Shown here piece after piece: positions 30,703 to 40,462 of a stretch of DNA of 64,000 nt. A model generated the notes under the pieces. The model saw only the letters and a program-made list of their open reading frames with translations. It searched no databases and had not been told where the DNA came from. The translations under genes and the position numbers were made by a program. Where the stretch lies: assembly GCF_026242045.1 (NCBI RefSeq), contig NZ_JAPJDO010000006.1:62001-126000 (forward strand). The letters run 5' to 3'. Every line of letters starts with the position of its first letter. Positions within the stretch are counted from its first letter, which is position 1. This DNA is from Mycobacterium pinniadriaticum. GTDB lineage: Bacteria > Actinomycetota > Actinomycetes > Mycobacteriales > Mycobacteriaceae.

Positions 30703-30775
30703 CGCATCCGATGTGACGTCTTCTCGCGGCCACACCGAATAAGCGTTAGTTGGGGTCGGCTGTGGGAGGACTGAG

Positions 30776-33289
30776 ATGACAAAGCAATCAAGAGATTCCG
30801 CCGCCGGCGCTTCCCGATGGGAGGCACCGGCGGCGCCTCATGTCGCCGGCCCAGCGGCTCCGGCGGGCTCTTTGAAACCGGCCAAAGATCTGGCGATGGC
30901 GTGTCAACAGCTGCTGAAAGGCGGCCAGCGTCAGCTCGATTCGTCCGCACTGCGCGATGCCCTGCTGGACCTGCATGAGTTCTGGTTGTCCACGAAGGCC
31001 ACCGAGATCGGTATCACCGCCACCAGCGGGTTCGCCATCGTCGCGACCGGCGGCCTGGGCCGCCGGGAGTTCGTGCCCTACTCCGACCTCGACCTCATGT
31101 TGCTGCACGACAACATGCCCACCGATATCCTCACCCAGGTAGCCGAGCTGCTGTGGTACCCGTTGTGGGATGCCAACATTCGCCTGGATCACAGTGTGCG
31201 CACGGTGCCCGAGGCACTCTCGGTGGCCGGTGAGGACATCGCGGCCGGGTTGGCGATGCTCGAGGCGCGGCACATCGCCGGCGACGCCGAACTGTCCCAA
31301 TTGCTGATCGGCGGGGCGCGCAGGCAGTGGCGTACCGGGATCGCCTCCCGTTTCGACGAACTCGTCGAACACACCCAGGCCCGCTGGCAGCGCAGCGGGC
31401 AGATCGCGCACCGTGCCGAGCCCGACCTGAAATGCGGCCGGGGTGGCCTGCGAGACGTCCAATTGCTCAACGCCCTGGCCATCGCTCAGCTAGCCGACGT
31501 CTACCCGAACCACTCGCTGGCCTCGCCGACCGGATCGCTGGGCGGGGCGCATCTGGCTCTGCTGAACGTCCGCACCGAATTGCACCGGGTCTCCAATCGC
31601 GGTCGGGACCAGTTGCTCGCCCAGTTCGCCGACGAAGTCGGCGCAGCGCTGCGCGTCGGCGACCGTTTCGATCTGGCCAGGGTGCTCTCCGACGCGGCGC
31701 GGACCATCAGCTACTACGTCGACGCCGGGTTGCGCACGGCTGCCAACGCCCTTCCCAAGCGCGGACTCTCGGCGCTGCGCCGGCCGACACGCCGTCCGCT
31801 CGACGAGGGCGTGGTCGAGTTCGCCGGGGAGGTCATCCTGGCCCGCGACGCTCGTCCGGAGCGTGATCCGGGTCTGATCCTTCGTGTGGCCGCCGCTTCG
31901 GCGACCACCGGCCTGCCGATTTCGGGTTCGACGTTGAGCCGGCTGGCGGCCTCGGCGCCCGAGTTGCGCACGCCCTGGCCCCGCGACGCCCTCAAGGACC
32001 TGCTGGTGCTGCTGGCCGCCGGCCCGACGACGGTGGCCACGGTTGAGGCGCTGGACCGCACCGGCCTGTGGGGACGGCTCTTCCCGGAGTGGGGAGCAGT
32101 CCGCGACCTTCCGCCCCGCGATGTCATCCACATCTGGACCGTCGACCGGCACCTGGTCGAGACCGTATCGCGGGCAAGCGCTTTGACTACCCGGGTATCG
32201 CGTCCCGATCTTCTGGTGCTGGGTGCCCTGCTGCACGACATCGGAAAGGGTCGCGGCGGGGACCATAGCGTGATCGGTGCCGATTTGGCGGTACAGGTCG
32301 GAACCCGGCTGGGTCTGTGGCCCTCCGATGTCGACCTGCTCTCGGCGATCGTTCGCTATCACCTGTTGCTGCCCGACACCGCGACGCGCCGCGATCTGCA
32401 AGATCCCCAGACCATCTCCCGTGTCGTCGAGGCACTCGGCGGAGACGCGGTACTGCTCGAACTGCTGGATGCGCTGTCCGAGGCGGACTCGTTGGCCACC
32501 GGCCCGGGAGTGTGGGGTGACTGGAAGGCCTCGCTGATCGGTGACCTGGTCCGGCGCTGCCGGCTGATGCTGGCCGGCGAGCCGCTACCGAAGGCGGATC
32601 CGATTGACCCGCATCATCTTTCACTTGCCGCCGATCACGGCGTCCATGTCGAGATGACGCCGGGGGAGAGCGCGCACACCTACAACGTCGCCATGATCGC
32701 GCCCGACCGGCGTGGCCTGCTGTCCAAGGCGGCAGGCGTGCTGGCGCTGAACTCGCTGCGGGTGCATTCGGCATCGGTCAACAGTTCAGACGGTGTGGCG
32801 ATCAATACCTTCGTGGTATCCCCGCATTTTGGCGCCCCGCCGGCGGCGGAGCTACTGCGCCAGCAGTTCATCCTTGCGCTGGAGGGCGAGCTCGATGTCA
32901 TCGCCGCCCTGGAGAAGCGTGACCGGGAGTCAGCGCAGTACGGGAACGGCCTGGCCGGCGAGACGAAACCGGCCGTGCCGATCAATGCCGTGCCGGCCCC
33001 GCCGCGCATTCTGTGGCATCCCGGCAGTGGGGCGGGCCAACTGATCGTCGAGATCCGCACCATCGACCGCACCGGGCTGCTCGCGATGCTCACCCGCGTG
33101 TTCGAAGGCGCGGCCGCCGATATCGCCTGGGCCAAGATCACCACATTGGGTTCGTCGGTCGTTGACGTGTTCGGTATCGCGGTGCAGGCGCCGAGCGCCG
33201 TCGAGGAGGTTCGTCAGCAGCTCGAGCGTGAGCTGTACGCGGTGTTGCCGACTCCGCCACCGGCCAAACCCGTCGAGGAAGCCAGCTGA
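30776..33289 (+). CDS. glnD: PII nucleotidyltransferase (GlnD)
   Basis: GlnD modifies and de-modifies PII according to nitrogen status. The 837-residue protein has the N-terminal nucleotidyltransferase domain ([19 protein letters not shown] near residues 85-103, with the Asp pair), an HD hydrolase domain ([15 protein letters not shown] near 485), and two C-terminal ACT domains. In relatives the enzyme adenylylates GlnK. It completes the ammonium operon. A 490-base gap follows. Confidence 0.95.
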   Translation: MTKQSRDSAAGASRWEAPAAPHVAGPAAPAGSLKPAKDLAMACQQLLKGGQRQLDSSALRDALLDLHEFWLSTKATEIGITATSGFAIVATGGLGRREFVPYSDLDLMLLHDNMPTDILTQVAELLWYPLWDANIRLDHSVRTVPEALSVAGEDIAAGLAMLEARHIAGDAELSQLLIGGARRQWRTGIASRFDELVEHTQARWQRSGQIAHRAEPDLKCGRGGLRDVQLLNALAIAQLADVYPNHSLASPTGSLGGAHLALLNVRTELHRVSNRGRDQLLAQFADEVGAALRVGDRFDLARVLSDAARTISYYVDAGLRTAANALPKRGLSALRRPTRRPLDEGVVEFAGEVILARDARPERDPGLILRVAAASATTGLPISGSTLSRLAASAPELRTPWPRDALKDLLVLLAAGPTTVATVEALDRTGLWGRLFPEWGAVRDLPPRDVIHIWTVDRHLVETVSRASALTTRVSRPDLLVLGALLHDIGKGRGGDHSVIGADLAVQVGTRLGLWPSDVDLLSAIVRYHLLLPDTATRRDLQDPQTISRVVEALGGDAVLLELLDALSEADSLATGPGVWGDWKASLIGDLVRRCRLMLAGEPLPKADPIDPHHLSLAADHGVHVEMTPGESAHTYNVAMIAPDRRGLLSKAAGVLALNSLRVHSASVNSSDGVAINTFVVSPHFGAPPAAELLRQQFILALEGELDVIAALEKRDRESAQYGNGLAGETKPAVPINAVPAPPRILWHPGSGAGQLIVEIRTIDRTGLLAMLTRVFEGAAADIAWAKITTLGSSVVDVFGIAVQAPSAVEEVRQQLERELYAVLPTPPPAKPVEEAS

Positions 33290-33779
33290 CGGGGCGTCGA
33301 AGGTACCCGGCGCTCGAGGTTTGGCTGCTGTACGTCACTGTCCCACCGACTCCGTCACGAGTTCGCCACAGCTTCACGTAGATGAACGGAACCCATGTGG
33401 TGATGGAACACAGCCTTGCTGTTCTCGTGTCGTATTCGGCGGGTTCACCCTCTGGTTGGTCGGGGTCTGCGCCCACGGCAAACCTCCCCGCGATGGGCGA
33501 CCCGGTGCGCGTGTTCTTGCGAACATCACGAAAAACGCTGTGTACGTGGCTATTCCATCCCATCGAGCGCATCGGATGACCTGACGCGCGATGGCGCTTC
33601 GCGGGGCGGTTGGTAACGCCCGCGCCGCAGCGCGTTGGCAGCGTGGGTCGTGGTCGGCTGAGTCCGATCGACAGTTCATTGAAGGCGGGTTTGACCGAGG
33701 CGATCGTTTGAACGACCATTCGAACGCCGTGTACTGTCCTGCTGTCCGGAAAAGGCGCACGACTACGAGTTGGAATCGA
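33290..33779 (+). other. gap between glnD and the PHP/ABC operon
   Basis: This 490-base gap looks less GC-rich than its neighbours by eye. It holds no recognised gene; open frames on both strands lack ribosome sites and any known motif. The last 75 bases carry a promoter. In M. tuberculosis a hypothetical gene (Rv2917) lies between glnD and ffh, so this is probably the left boundary of an accessory insertion. Confidence 0.5.
33708..33737 (+). promoter_or_regulatory. promoter of the PHP-hydrolase/ABC operon with palindromic box
   Basis: TTGAAC (33708-33713) and TACTGT (33732-33737), spaced by 18 bases, fit a housekeeping promoter with its start about 35 bases before the PHP gene. The -35 region overlaps an imperfect palindrome with half-sites CGTTTGAACG and TTCGAACG, likely an operator. 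No dedicated regulator gene is adjacent. Confidence 0.5.
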
Positions 33780-34748
33780 ATGTTGCTAGAGCCCAATGTG
33801 TTCGAGCGGTCGGGGCAGTGGCTGCGCTGTGCTCTGCACGCGCATTCCACCGTCAGCGACGGTGATCTGGCGCCGAAGGCGCTGGCCCGTCAGTATGCGA
33901 CAGCCGGCTTCGACGTACTGGCGATCACCGATCATTGGCGGTTGGCCACGGTGGACGATGACCAGGGAATTTTGATGGTCCCAGGCGCCGAGCTCACCGC
34001 TGACCTGGGTCGGGTCGGCTGGACGGCCGATGTGCTGGTGTACGGAATCCATGATATTCCAGACGATCCCGGTGGTGACCGGCGCAATTGGATGGTCGAC
34101 ACCGAGGAGCATTGGGAACAGCGCACCTTTCCGTCAGTCGAGGACTGCGCGGCCTGGGCGCATCAACAGGGGGGCGTGGCCTACGTCGCTCACCCCTACT
34201 GGACGGGAGCGGGCTCGGACGCCTTCGATGACGCTCCACACCTGGCCGGCATAGAGATCTTCAACGGAAGCGGCGAATACGAAGGTGGAAGGGGTGACTC
34301 GTCGTTGTTGTGGGATGAAGCGCTGCAACGTGGTCTTCGGTTGCACGGAATCGCGACAGACGATACGCACATGCCATTGCTCGATATCGGGTTGGCGTGG
34401 ACGTGGGTGAAGGTTGCCGAACGTACGCCCGAGGCAATTGTCGGGGCTCTTCGAAACGGGGATTCCTACGGTTCGACCGGGCCGAGTATCTTCGAGGTGC
34501 ACAGTGTCGACAACGGCATCGAGGTCCGATGCTCACCTGCGCGGTCGGTCCATGTGACCACCAGTCGCGAGGAGGGCGCCAGCGTCACCGCCGGACGTGC
34601 GGGCAGGCGAACCGGCAAGATCCTGGATTCCGACGGAACAGGGCTCATTACCCGGGCATTGGTCGAATTCGATTGGGCCAAAGTGGACTACGCGCGAGTC
34701 CGCGTCGTGGATGCCGCAGGTCACCAGGCATGGACGAACGTCCTGTGA
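33780..34748 (+). CDS. PHP-domain metallohydrolase, CehA/McbA-like
   Basis: A 322-residue cytosolic protein with PHP-fold metal ligands: H20 and H22 (LHAHSTVSDGD), D27, D51-H52 (ITDHW), E near 72 (PGAEL), H138 (AHPYW), and D194-D195-T-H197 (ATDDTH). The layout is closest to the CehA/McbA group, which hydrolyses carbamate or phospho-ester bonds. A beta-rich C-terminal domain follows (about 225-322). There is no signal peptide. I chose the ATG at 33780; the longer open frame upstream has no start signal and would cover the promoter. Its stop overlaps the substrate-binding lipoprotein start (GTGA). Inference: it acts on the compound brought in by the ABC importer encoded next to it. Confidence 0.82.
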   Translation: MLLEPNVFERSGQWLRCALHAHSTVSDGDLAPKALARQYATAGFDVLAITDHWRLATVDDDQGILMVPGAELTADLGRVGWTADVLVYGIHDIPDDPGGDRRNWMVDTEEHWEQRTFPSVEDCAAWAHQQGGVAYVAHPYWTGAGSDAFDDAPHLAGIEIFNGSGEYEGGRGDSSLLWDEALQRGLRLHGIATDDTHMPLLDIGLAWTWVKVAERTPEAIVGALRNGDSYGSTGPSIFEVHSVDNGIEVRCSPARSVHVTTSREEGASVTAGRAGRRTGKILDSDGTGLITRALVEFDWAKVDYARVRVVDAAGHQAWTNVL

Positions 34749-36418
34749 GCGCGCGCGTGAAAACCACCGGGCGGCGATTCGTCGCGGTGCTTGCCGCGAC
34801 GACGGTCTTGGCCGCCGGATGTTCGGCCACCGGCAGCAAGGGCACCGACGACGTCTTGACCATCGGCACGACCTACTACATCTCGACGTTGAATCCCTTC
34901 GTCGGCATCGAAACCCAGGACAGCACCGCCTACTCGATGCTGTATCCCCAGTTGGTGCAGTATGGTCCAGGGCTCAAGCTCGAAGGTGATTGGGCCACGG
35001 AGTGGACGGAGTCGCCCGACGGGCACACCATCACCTTCAAGCTGCGGGACGGCAAGTGGTCGGACGGCCAGCCGTTGACCGCCGACGACGCCGTGTGGAC
35101 GATCGACACGATCCGCAAATACGCCGAGGGCGCCACGGCGTCGATGGCCAAGGTGCTTGCCGGGGTCGCCTCGGCCGAGGCCCCCGATCCGCACACGCTG
35201 GTCATCCACTACGACCAGCCGACGGGCCCGGCGATGGCCAACCTCGAGCAGATGTACATAGTGCCCAAGCATGTCTGGGAGGCACACGCCACGGGCGACG
35301 ACGGATCCGGACTCACCGATTTCAAGCCCGAGCAACAGTTGCCCGTGGTCGCCGGCGGTCCGTTCACGATCACCAAGTTCGAGGACAAGGGCACCACGGT
35401 GTTCACGCCCAACCCGGACTTCTACGGCCCTAAACCAAACGCCTCAGCGGTCGCTTTGACCTACTACACCAATCCCACGGCCCTCATCGCCGACCTCAAG
35501 GCGGGCCGACTCGGATTCGTCGACAACATCCCGTTCAAAGACGCCGCGCAACTGAAGTCCGTTCCGGGCATCACGTTGGCAAGCCAGCCTGGAAACGAGG
35601 TGACCAACTTCGGGTTCAACTCCAGCGACGCCAAGAAGCTGAACCGGGAACTGCTCGATCCGAAGCTTCGAGAGGCATTCGAATACGCGCTGCCTCGCGA
35701 ACAGATCGTCGGTACCGTTTTCGGCGGCGAGGCCAAGCCGTGGGCCAACATCCTGTCCGGATGGTCCGGTGACTGGGTGAACCCCGAGGTGAAGCCGCTG
35801 CCCAACGATGTCGGCAAAGCCAATCAGATTCTGGACTCACTCGGTTACCAACGCGGGCCCGACGGCCTGCGCATTGTGCCGGCCACCACCGGTGAGAAGG
35901 CCCAACCAGCTCACCCGATGCGCTACAGCGTCATCGTGCCCAACGACACCGACTACGACGGCCACCTGCAATTCACGTTGTTGAAGAGCGCGTTCGAGAA
36001 GGTCGGTGTCGAGCTCACCGAGCAGGCCGGCGGCGACGGCACCCAGGCTTACGAGTTGATCACCGCGCCGGACGGCGAGTACGAGGACGCCGACATGTTC
36101 ACCTGGTACTGGCATCCCTACATCGACCCGGACTTCAACCTCGGTGTCGTCACCACCAGTGAGCTGGGCAACAACAGCGATACCGGGTGGAGCAACCCGG
36201 CCTACGACGAGCTGTACGAACGGCAGCGGGATACCGTGGACCCGGCGGCGCGGCGCGCTCTCGTCTGGCAGGCCGAGGCCGAGATCGCCACGGCCAGGCC
36301 CTATATCCAGATCGTGGAGACCAATCTGGTCACCGCCAGTTCCGACGCCTGGACCGGGTTCGAACCGGAGTTGTTCACCCTGGGCAAGGCCTACTACACC
36401 AGTCCGAAACGAGCTTGA
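34745..36418 (+). CDS. ABC transporter substrate-binding lipoprotein, family 5 (peptide/nickel type)
   Basis: A 557-residue SBP_bac_5 protein. The N-terminus has a signal peptide ending in a lipobox (LAAG-C26), so it is anchored to the outer face of the membrane. Family hallmarks are the N-terminal STLNPF, the DGHTITFKLRDGKWSDGQPLTADDAVWT block and the LREAFEYALPREQI segment. Possible starts are ATG 34730, GTG 34745 (overlapping the PHP stop, preferred) and GTG 34757. It binds the ligand for the permease pair that follows. Ligand identity cannot be read from sequence; relatives bind peptides, nickel chelates, opines, sugars or phospho-compounds. Confidence 0.9.
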   Translation: MSARVKTTGRRFVAVLAATTVLAAGCSATGSKGTDDVLTIGTTYYISTLNPFVGIETQDSTAYSMLYPQLVQYGPGLKLEGDWATEWTESPDGHTITFKLRDGKWSDGQPLTADDAVWTIDTIRKYAEGATASMAKVLAGVASAEAPDPHTLVIHYDQPTGPAMANLEQMYIVPKHVWEAHATGDDGSGLTDFKPEQQLPVVAGGPFTITKFEDKGTTVFTPNPDFYGPKPNASAVALTYYTNPTALIADLKAGRLGFVDNIPFKDAAQLKSVPGITLASQPGNEVTNFGFNSSDAKKLNRELLDPKLREAFEYALPREQIVGTVFGGEAKPWANILSGWSGDWVNPEVKPLPNDVGKANQILDSLGYQRGPDGLRIVPATTGEKAQPAHPMRYSVIVPNDTDYDGHLQFTLLKSAFEKVGVELTEQAGGDGTQAYELITAPDGEYEDADMFTWYWHPYIDPDFNLGVVTTSELGNNSDTGWSNPAYDELYERQRDTVDPAARRALVWQAEAEIATARPYIQIVETNLVTASSDAWTGFEPELFTLGKAYYTSPKRA

Positions 36419-37398
36419 TGGCTGCACTGGGCCGAATCTGGTTCGCGTTGGTCACTGTGTTCGTCGCCGCCACGATCAACTTCTTCTTGTTCCGGGTGAT
36501 ACCGGGTAACGCGGTGTCGGCTCTGCGCTGCCGCAGCTGCACCCCGCAGCTGCGGCAGGCGCTGCTGGAGCGGTATGGTCTGGACGATCCGCTGCCGGTG
36601 CAGTATCTGCACTATCTCGCACAGCTCGCCCGCGGTGACCTGGGAATCAGCCTGGCGACCGGAAAGCCGGTGTGGCAGGCCATCATCGGGCCGCTGATCA
36701 ACACTCTGCCAATGCTGCTGGCGGGCACGCTGATCGCGCTGGTCCTCGGCGTCGCCAGCGGTGTGGTGTCGGCGTGGCGGCGCGGAACAGCCGTCGACGC
36801 CGCGTCGCAGTGGACCAGCCTGGCGTGCTACGCGATGCCCACGCAGTGGATTGGATTGCTCGTGGTGTTCTACGTGGCTTCCGCTGTCGGACTGCCAGCG
36901 GTCGGCATCCAGAGCCCGACCCTCGGCGTCTTGGGCGCGCCCGCGACGTGGGAACTGCTGGTGGATCGCACACAACACCTGATCCTGCCCGCGCTCACCC
37001 TGGGGATCGGTTGCTACGGCCAATATGCCATTGTCGTTCGCTCCGCGATGCTCGAAACCCTCGGTGAGGATTACGTTCTCACCGCGCGGGCCAAGGGCTT
37101 GCGCGATTGTACGATCGTGCGCCGACATGCCTTCGGCAACGCCATGTTGCCCCTGGTGACGATCGTCGCGTTGTCTGCCGGTTCAGTCGTCGCCGGCGCG
37201 ATTGTGGTGGAAGACGTCTTCAGTTACCCCGGAATCGGTTTCGCGGCCGTCGATGCCATCAACAAGCGCGACTACCCGGTGCTGCAGGGAATCTTCCTGC
37301 TGTTGACGGTGGCGGTCGTTCTGGCGAACCTGGCCGCCGACCTCATCTACGTCCGCATCGACCCGAGGATCAGCCATGGTCGCGTCGCTGCCGGCTGA
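36418..37398 (+). CDS. ABC transporter permease, DppB-type
   Basis: A 326-residue inner-membrane permease with about six transmembrane helices. It begins MAALGRIWFALVTVFVAATINFF, has the DppB-type RYGLDDPLPVQY periplasmic segment after TM1, and the EAA-like loop (YVLTARAKGLRDCTIVRRHAFGNAMLP) that contacts the ATPases. It overlaps the binding-protein stop as TGATG and the next permease gene by 23 bases. Confidence 0.93.
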   Translation: MAALGRIWFALVTVFVAATINFFLFRVIPGNAVSALRCRSCTPQLRQALLERYGLDDPLPVQYLHYLAQLARGDLGISLATGKPVWQAIIGPLINTLPMLLAGTLIALVLGVASGVVSAWRRGTAVDAASQWTSLACYAMPTQWIGLLVVFYVASAVGLPAVGIQSPTLGVLGAPATWELLVDRTQHLILPALTLGIGCYGQYAIVVRSAMLETLGEDYVLTARAKGLRDCTIVRRHAFGNAMLPLVTIVALSAGSVVAGAIVVEDVFSYPGIGFAAVDAINKRDYPVLQGIFLLLTVAVVLANLAADLIYVRIDPRISHGRVAAG

Positions 37399-38317
37399 GT
37401 CCGCCGGGGACCTGCCCGCACGGGCCTCGGTGCTGCGGCGGCTGGTGGCCGGGAATCGCCAGACGCTGTTGGGTCTGTGCGTGCTCGGGGTGTTCGCCGC
37501 CATAGCGGTGCTGGCGCCGGTGATCGCCACGGCAGGCATCAACACCCAGTTTGCCAATGGATTCGCCGCTCCGAGCGCCGCACATCCTCTGGGCCTGGAC
37601 GGCGGTGGTTTCGACGTGCTGACCCGACTGGTGCACGGAGCTCGGACCTCGTTGTTGGTCGGCTCGGTCGCCGCGCTCGTCGGAATGGTGATCGGTGGCG
37701 TGATCGGGGTTCTCGCAGGATATTTCGGCGGGCGCACCGATGGACTGCTGATGCGCACCACCGACTACTTCCTGGTGATCCCCGATATTCCGCTGATGAT
37801 CGTCGCCGCGGCCGTCTTCGGTCAGAATCTGACCAATATCGTCATCGTCATCGGCCTGGTCTACTGGGCCTCGACCGCACGGCTCATCCGCGCCCAGGTG
37901 TTGTCGGTTCGCCAACGGACCTTCGTCCATCGGGTGGAGGCGATGGGGGCCGCGCCGCTGTGGGTACTGGCCCGCCACGTGGTGCCGCACGTGATGCCGC
38001 TTCTGGTAGCCAACACCGTCCTCATGGTCGCCAACGCGATCTTCGCCGAGACCTACATCAGCTTCCTGGGGCTCGGCGACCCGTCGGTGACCTCGTGGGG
38101 CCGGATGATTCAGGAGGCGCTCGATCAGGGCGCCGTACTTGCCGGCGCATGGTGGGTGGTGCTACCGCCCGGTTTGGCGGTGACGATCGTGGTGCTCGCC
38201 GCGACGGTTGCCGGACAGGGCATGGAGGACACTCTCAACCCGCGGCTCAAGGTGGGTCATCTGGCTGTCCGGCGATTCCGGGTGCGACCGCTGCACGGCC
38301 GGCTGGAGCGCGCGTGA
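37376..38317 (+). CDS. ABC transporter permease, DppC-type
   Basis: A 313-residue permease with an N-terminal TM, the LGLDGGGFDVLTRLVHGARTSL segment typical of DppC, and the EAA loop (RVEAMGAAPLWVLARHVVPHVMP). It pairs with the preceding DppB-type permease. The 5' end overlaps the upstream gene by 23 bases, the 3' end overlaps the first ATPase gene by GTGA. Confidence 0.93.
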   Translation: MVASLPAESAGDLPARASVLRRLVAGNRQTLLGLCVLGVFAAIAVLAPVIATAGINTQFANGFAAPSAAHPLGLDGGGFDVLTRLVHGARTSLLVGSVAALVGMVIGGVIGVLAGYFGGRTDGLLMRTTDYFLVIPDIPLMIVAAAVFGQNLTNIVIVIGLVYWASTARLIRAQVLSVRQRTFVHRVEAMGAAPLWVLARHVVPHVMPLLVANTVLMVANAIFAETYISFLGLGDPSVTSWGRMIQEALDQGAVLAGAWWVVLPPGLAVTIVVLAATVAGQGMEDTLNPRLKVGHLAVRRFRVRPLHGRLERA

Positions 38318-39282
38318 ACCCGCCACTGCTGCAGGTGGATGACTTGCACGTCGACTTCTATTCGGGGGCAAAGCAAGTCAGTGCCGTCCGCGGAGTCTCG
38401 TTTACCCTGCATCCGCGAAGCCGGTTGGGAATCGTCGGTGAGTCCGGATGCGGCAAGTCGACGGCGATCCTCGCGGTCATGGGTCTGCTGCCCGCGAACG
38501 CCGTGGTGTCCGGACAGGTCCGACTCCAAGGAATCGACATCCTTGCCGGCGGGGACGCCGGGATGCGCCGGCACCGATGGCGCGACATCGCGATGGTGTT
38601 TCAGGGTGCGATGAACGCGTTCAATCCGGTACGGACCGTCGGTGAGCAGATCGCCGAGCCGATTCGGTTGCACCAGAACGTCACCCGACGGCAGGCCCGC
38701 CAGCGGGTAGTCGAGCTGCTCGGTCTGGTCGGCATTCCGGCACGCCGGGCAGGGCACTATCCACACGAGTTCTCCGGCGGTATGCGGCAGCGGGCAGCAC
38801 TGGCGATGGCGCTGGCGTGCGGGCCGAAGGTTCTCCTCGCCGACGAACCGACGACCGCGTTGGATGTGATCGTCCAAGCCGAGATCCTCGAGTTGCTGCG
38901 CACCGTCACCGACGAACTCGGGGTTGCTCTGGTTTTCATCAGTCATGACCTGCCCGCCGTGGCCCAGGTCGCCGAGCGAGTTGCCGTCATGTACGCGGGG
39001 CGCATCGTGGAGGAGGGCCCGGCGGAAGTCCTGCTGTCGTCGCCGCGCCACCCGTACACCACGGCGTTGGTGTCGGCGATACCCAACGTCATGTCGGACG
39101 CGGCGATGCGATCCATACCCGGAGAACCGCCCCGGCTGGACGTGGCCATCGATGGATGTTCCTTCGCGCCCCGTTGCCCTTCGGGGATCGATGCGTGTCG
39201 AATCCAGGAGCCGCCCAACGTATCCGGCGTCACCGGAACCGTCGCTTGCCACCTCGCCTCGGCCGGTGGAGCGCTGCGATGA
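38314..39282 (+). CDS. ABC transporter ATP-binding protein, DppD-type
   Basis: A 322-residue ATPase with Walker A GESGCGKST, signature FSGGMRQR, Walker B VLLADEPTTALD and the H-loop ISHDLPAV. The C-terminal oligopeptide-transporter extension with spaced cysteines (CSFAPRCPSGIDAC) is present; in relatives such cysteines bind an Fe-S cluster. The GTG at 38314 overlaps the permease stop. Confidence 0.94.
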   Translation: MNPPLLQVDDLHVDFYSGAKQVSAVRGVSFTLHPRSRLGIVGESGCGKSTAILAVMGLLPANAVVSGQVRLQGIDILAGGDAGMRRHRWRDIAMVFQGAMNAFNPVRTVGEQIAEPIRLHQNVTRRQARQRVVELLGLVGIPARRAGHYPHEFSGGMRQRAALAMALACGPKVLLADEPTTALDVIVQAEILELLRTVTDELGVALVFISHDLPAVAQVAERVAVMYAGRIVEEGPAEVLLSSPRHPYTTALVSAIPNVMSDAAMRSIPGEPPRLDVAIDGCSFAPRCPSGIDACRIQEPPNVSGVTGTVACHLASAGGALR

Positions 39283-40307
39283 CCGCGTCACTGCTCCAGG
39301 TTTCCGAGCTCACGGTGCATTATCCGGCCGGGTCAGCCGGGCTGCTCGGCCGCCGTCGTTCGGTGGTGCACGCCGTCGAGCAGGTATCGCTGACCGTCGC
39401 CCCCGGGGAAATCGTCGCGCTGGTGGGCGAGTCCGGTTGCGGCAAGAGTACCGTCGCGCGTGCGATCGCCGGGGTTCAGCGTGCGAGCGGTGGCAGCGTC
39501 TGTTTCGAGGACACCGACCTGATCGGACTGCGCGGCTCGGCGCTGCAGCCCTATCGTCGGGCCATCCAATTGATCCATCAGGATCCCTACGACTCTCTCG
39601 ACCCGCGGATGACGGTGCGGTCGATCGTCGACGAGGGGCTCCGCATCCACCGCATCCCGCGTCGCGAACGCGCCGTCATGGTGCGCGGCGCCCTGGAGCG
39701 GGTAGGCCTGGCGGGGGACTGGGTGCTCGACCGATTTCCCCACGAACTGTCCGGTGGGCAGCGTCAGCGGGTTGCCATCGCGGCAGCGGTGGCGCTGACC
39801 CCGCGGTTGTTGATCGCCGACGAACCGGTGTCCATGCTCGATGTATCGGTTCGGGCCAGCGTGCTCAATCTCATCGGTGATCTGCGTGGCGACGGTTTGG
39901 CGGTGTTGTTGATCACCCACGACCTGGCCAGTGCGGTGGTGCTGGCCGATCACATCGCGGTGATGTACTTCGGGCGGATCGTGGAGGAGGGCCCGGCCCG
40001 CGAGCTGCTGCGCCGGCCCGCCCACCCCTATACCCGTGCTCTGCTGTCGGCGATGCCGTCGGCGGATCCGGCCGTACGAACCGACCCACAGGTCGTCCAC
40101 GGTGAACTCCCGGATGTTCTGCACCCGCCGCAGGGGTGCGCATTCGCCTCGCGTTGTCCGGTGGCCGAACCGGCGTGCGGCGAGCAGATCCCCGTCCTGT
40201 CGACGGTCGGCGAGGGCCGCCGCGCGGCCTGCTTGCGGGTGGCCCGGTCGGCCGGTCCGGCCGGCGACGATACGAGCCCAGCAGAGCAGCCGTGGATCTT
40301 CCAGTGA
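39279..40307 (+). CDS. ABC transporter ATP-binding protein, DppF-type
   Basis: A 342-residue ATPase with Walker A GESGCGKST, Q-loop LIHQDPYDSLDPRM, signature LSGGQRQRVAIA and Walker B LLIADEPVSMLD. The C-terminal Cys motif (CAFASRCPVAEPACGE) matches the DppF extension. It overlaps DppD by ATGA and is the last gene of the operon. The six genes from the PHP hydrolase are all overlapping, which implies a single transcript and co-evolved function. Confidence 0.94.
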   Translation: MTASLLQVSELTVHYPAGSAGLLGRRRSVVHAVEQVSLTVAPGEIVALVGESGCGKSTVARAIAGVQRASGGSVCFEDTDLIGLRGSALQPYRRAIQLIHQDPYDSLDPRMTVRSIVDEGLRIHRIPRRERAVMVRGALERVGLAGDWVLDRFPHELSGGQRQRVAIAAAVALTPRLLIADEPVSMLDVSVRASVLNLIGDLRGDGLAVLLITHDLASAVVLADHIAVMYFGRIVEEGPARELLRRPAHPYTRALLSAMPSADPAVRTDPQVVHGELPDVLHPPQGCAFASRCPVAEPACGEQIPVLSTVGEGRRAACLRVARSAGPAGDDTSPAEQPWIFQ

Positions 40308-40462
40308 GCCGGTGGGTAAGTCACCGTCGAGCCGGTCGACCAGCAATCTATAGGCCAAAATTCACCCGGTGTTCGCCGCGCCGAGCCGTACCGGATGGGT
40401 GCGGGTCGGCTGTGATCGTTACATCCTTCGGGATCCCTGTTCGTTTGCTTGCAAGGAGTCCC

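Noticed and set aside
33138..33719. Minus-strand ORF across the glnD-PHP gap
   Set aside because: It runs into glnD antisense, lacks a ribosome site and has no known motif. The gap may hold remnants, but nothing supports a gene.
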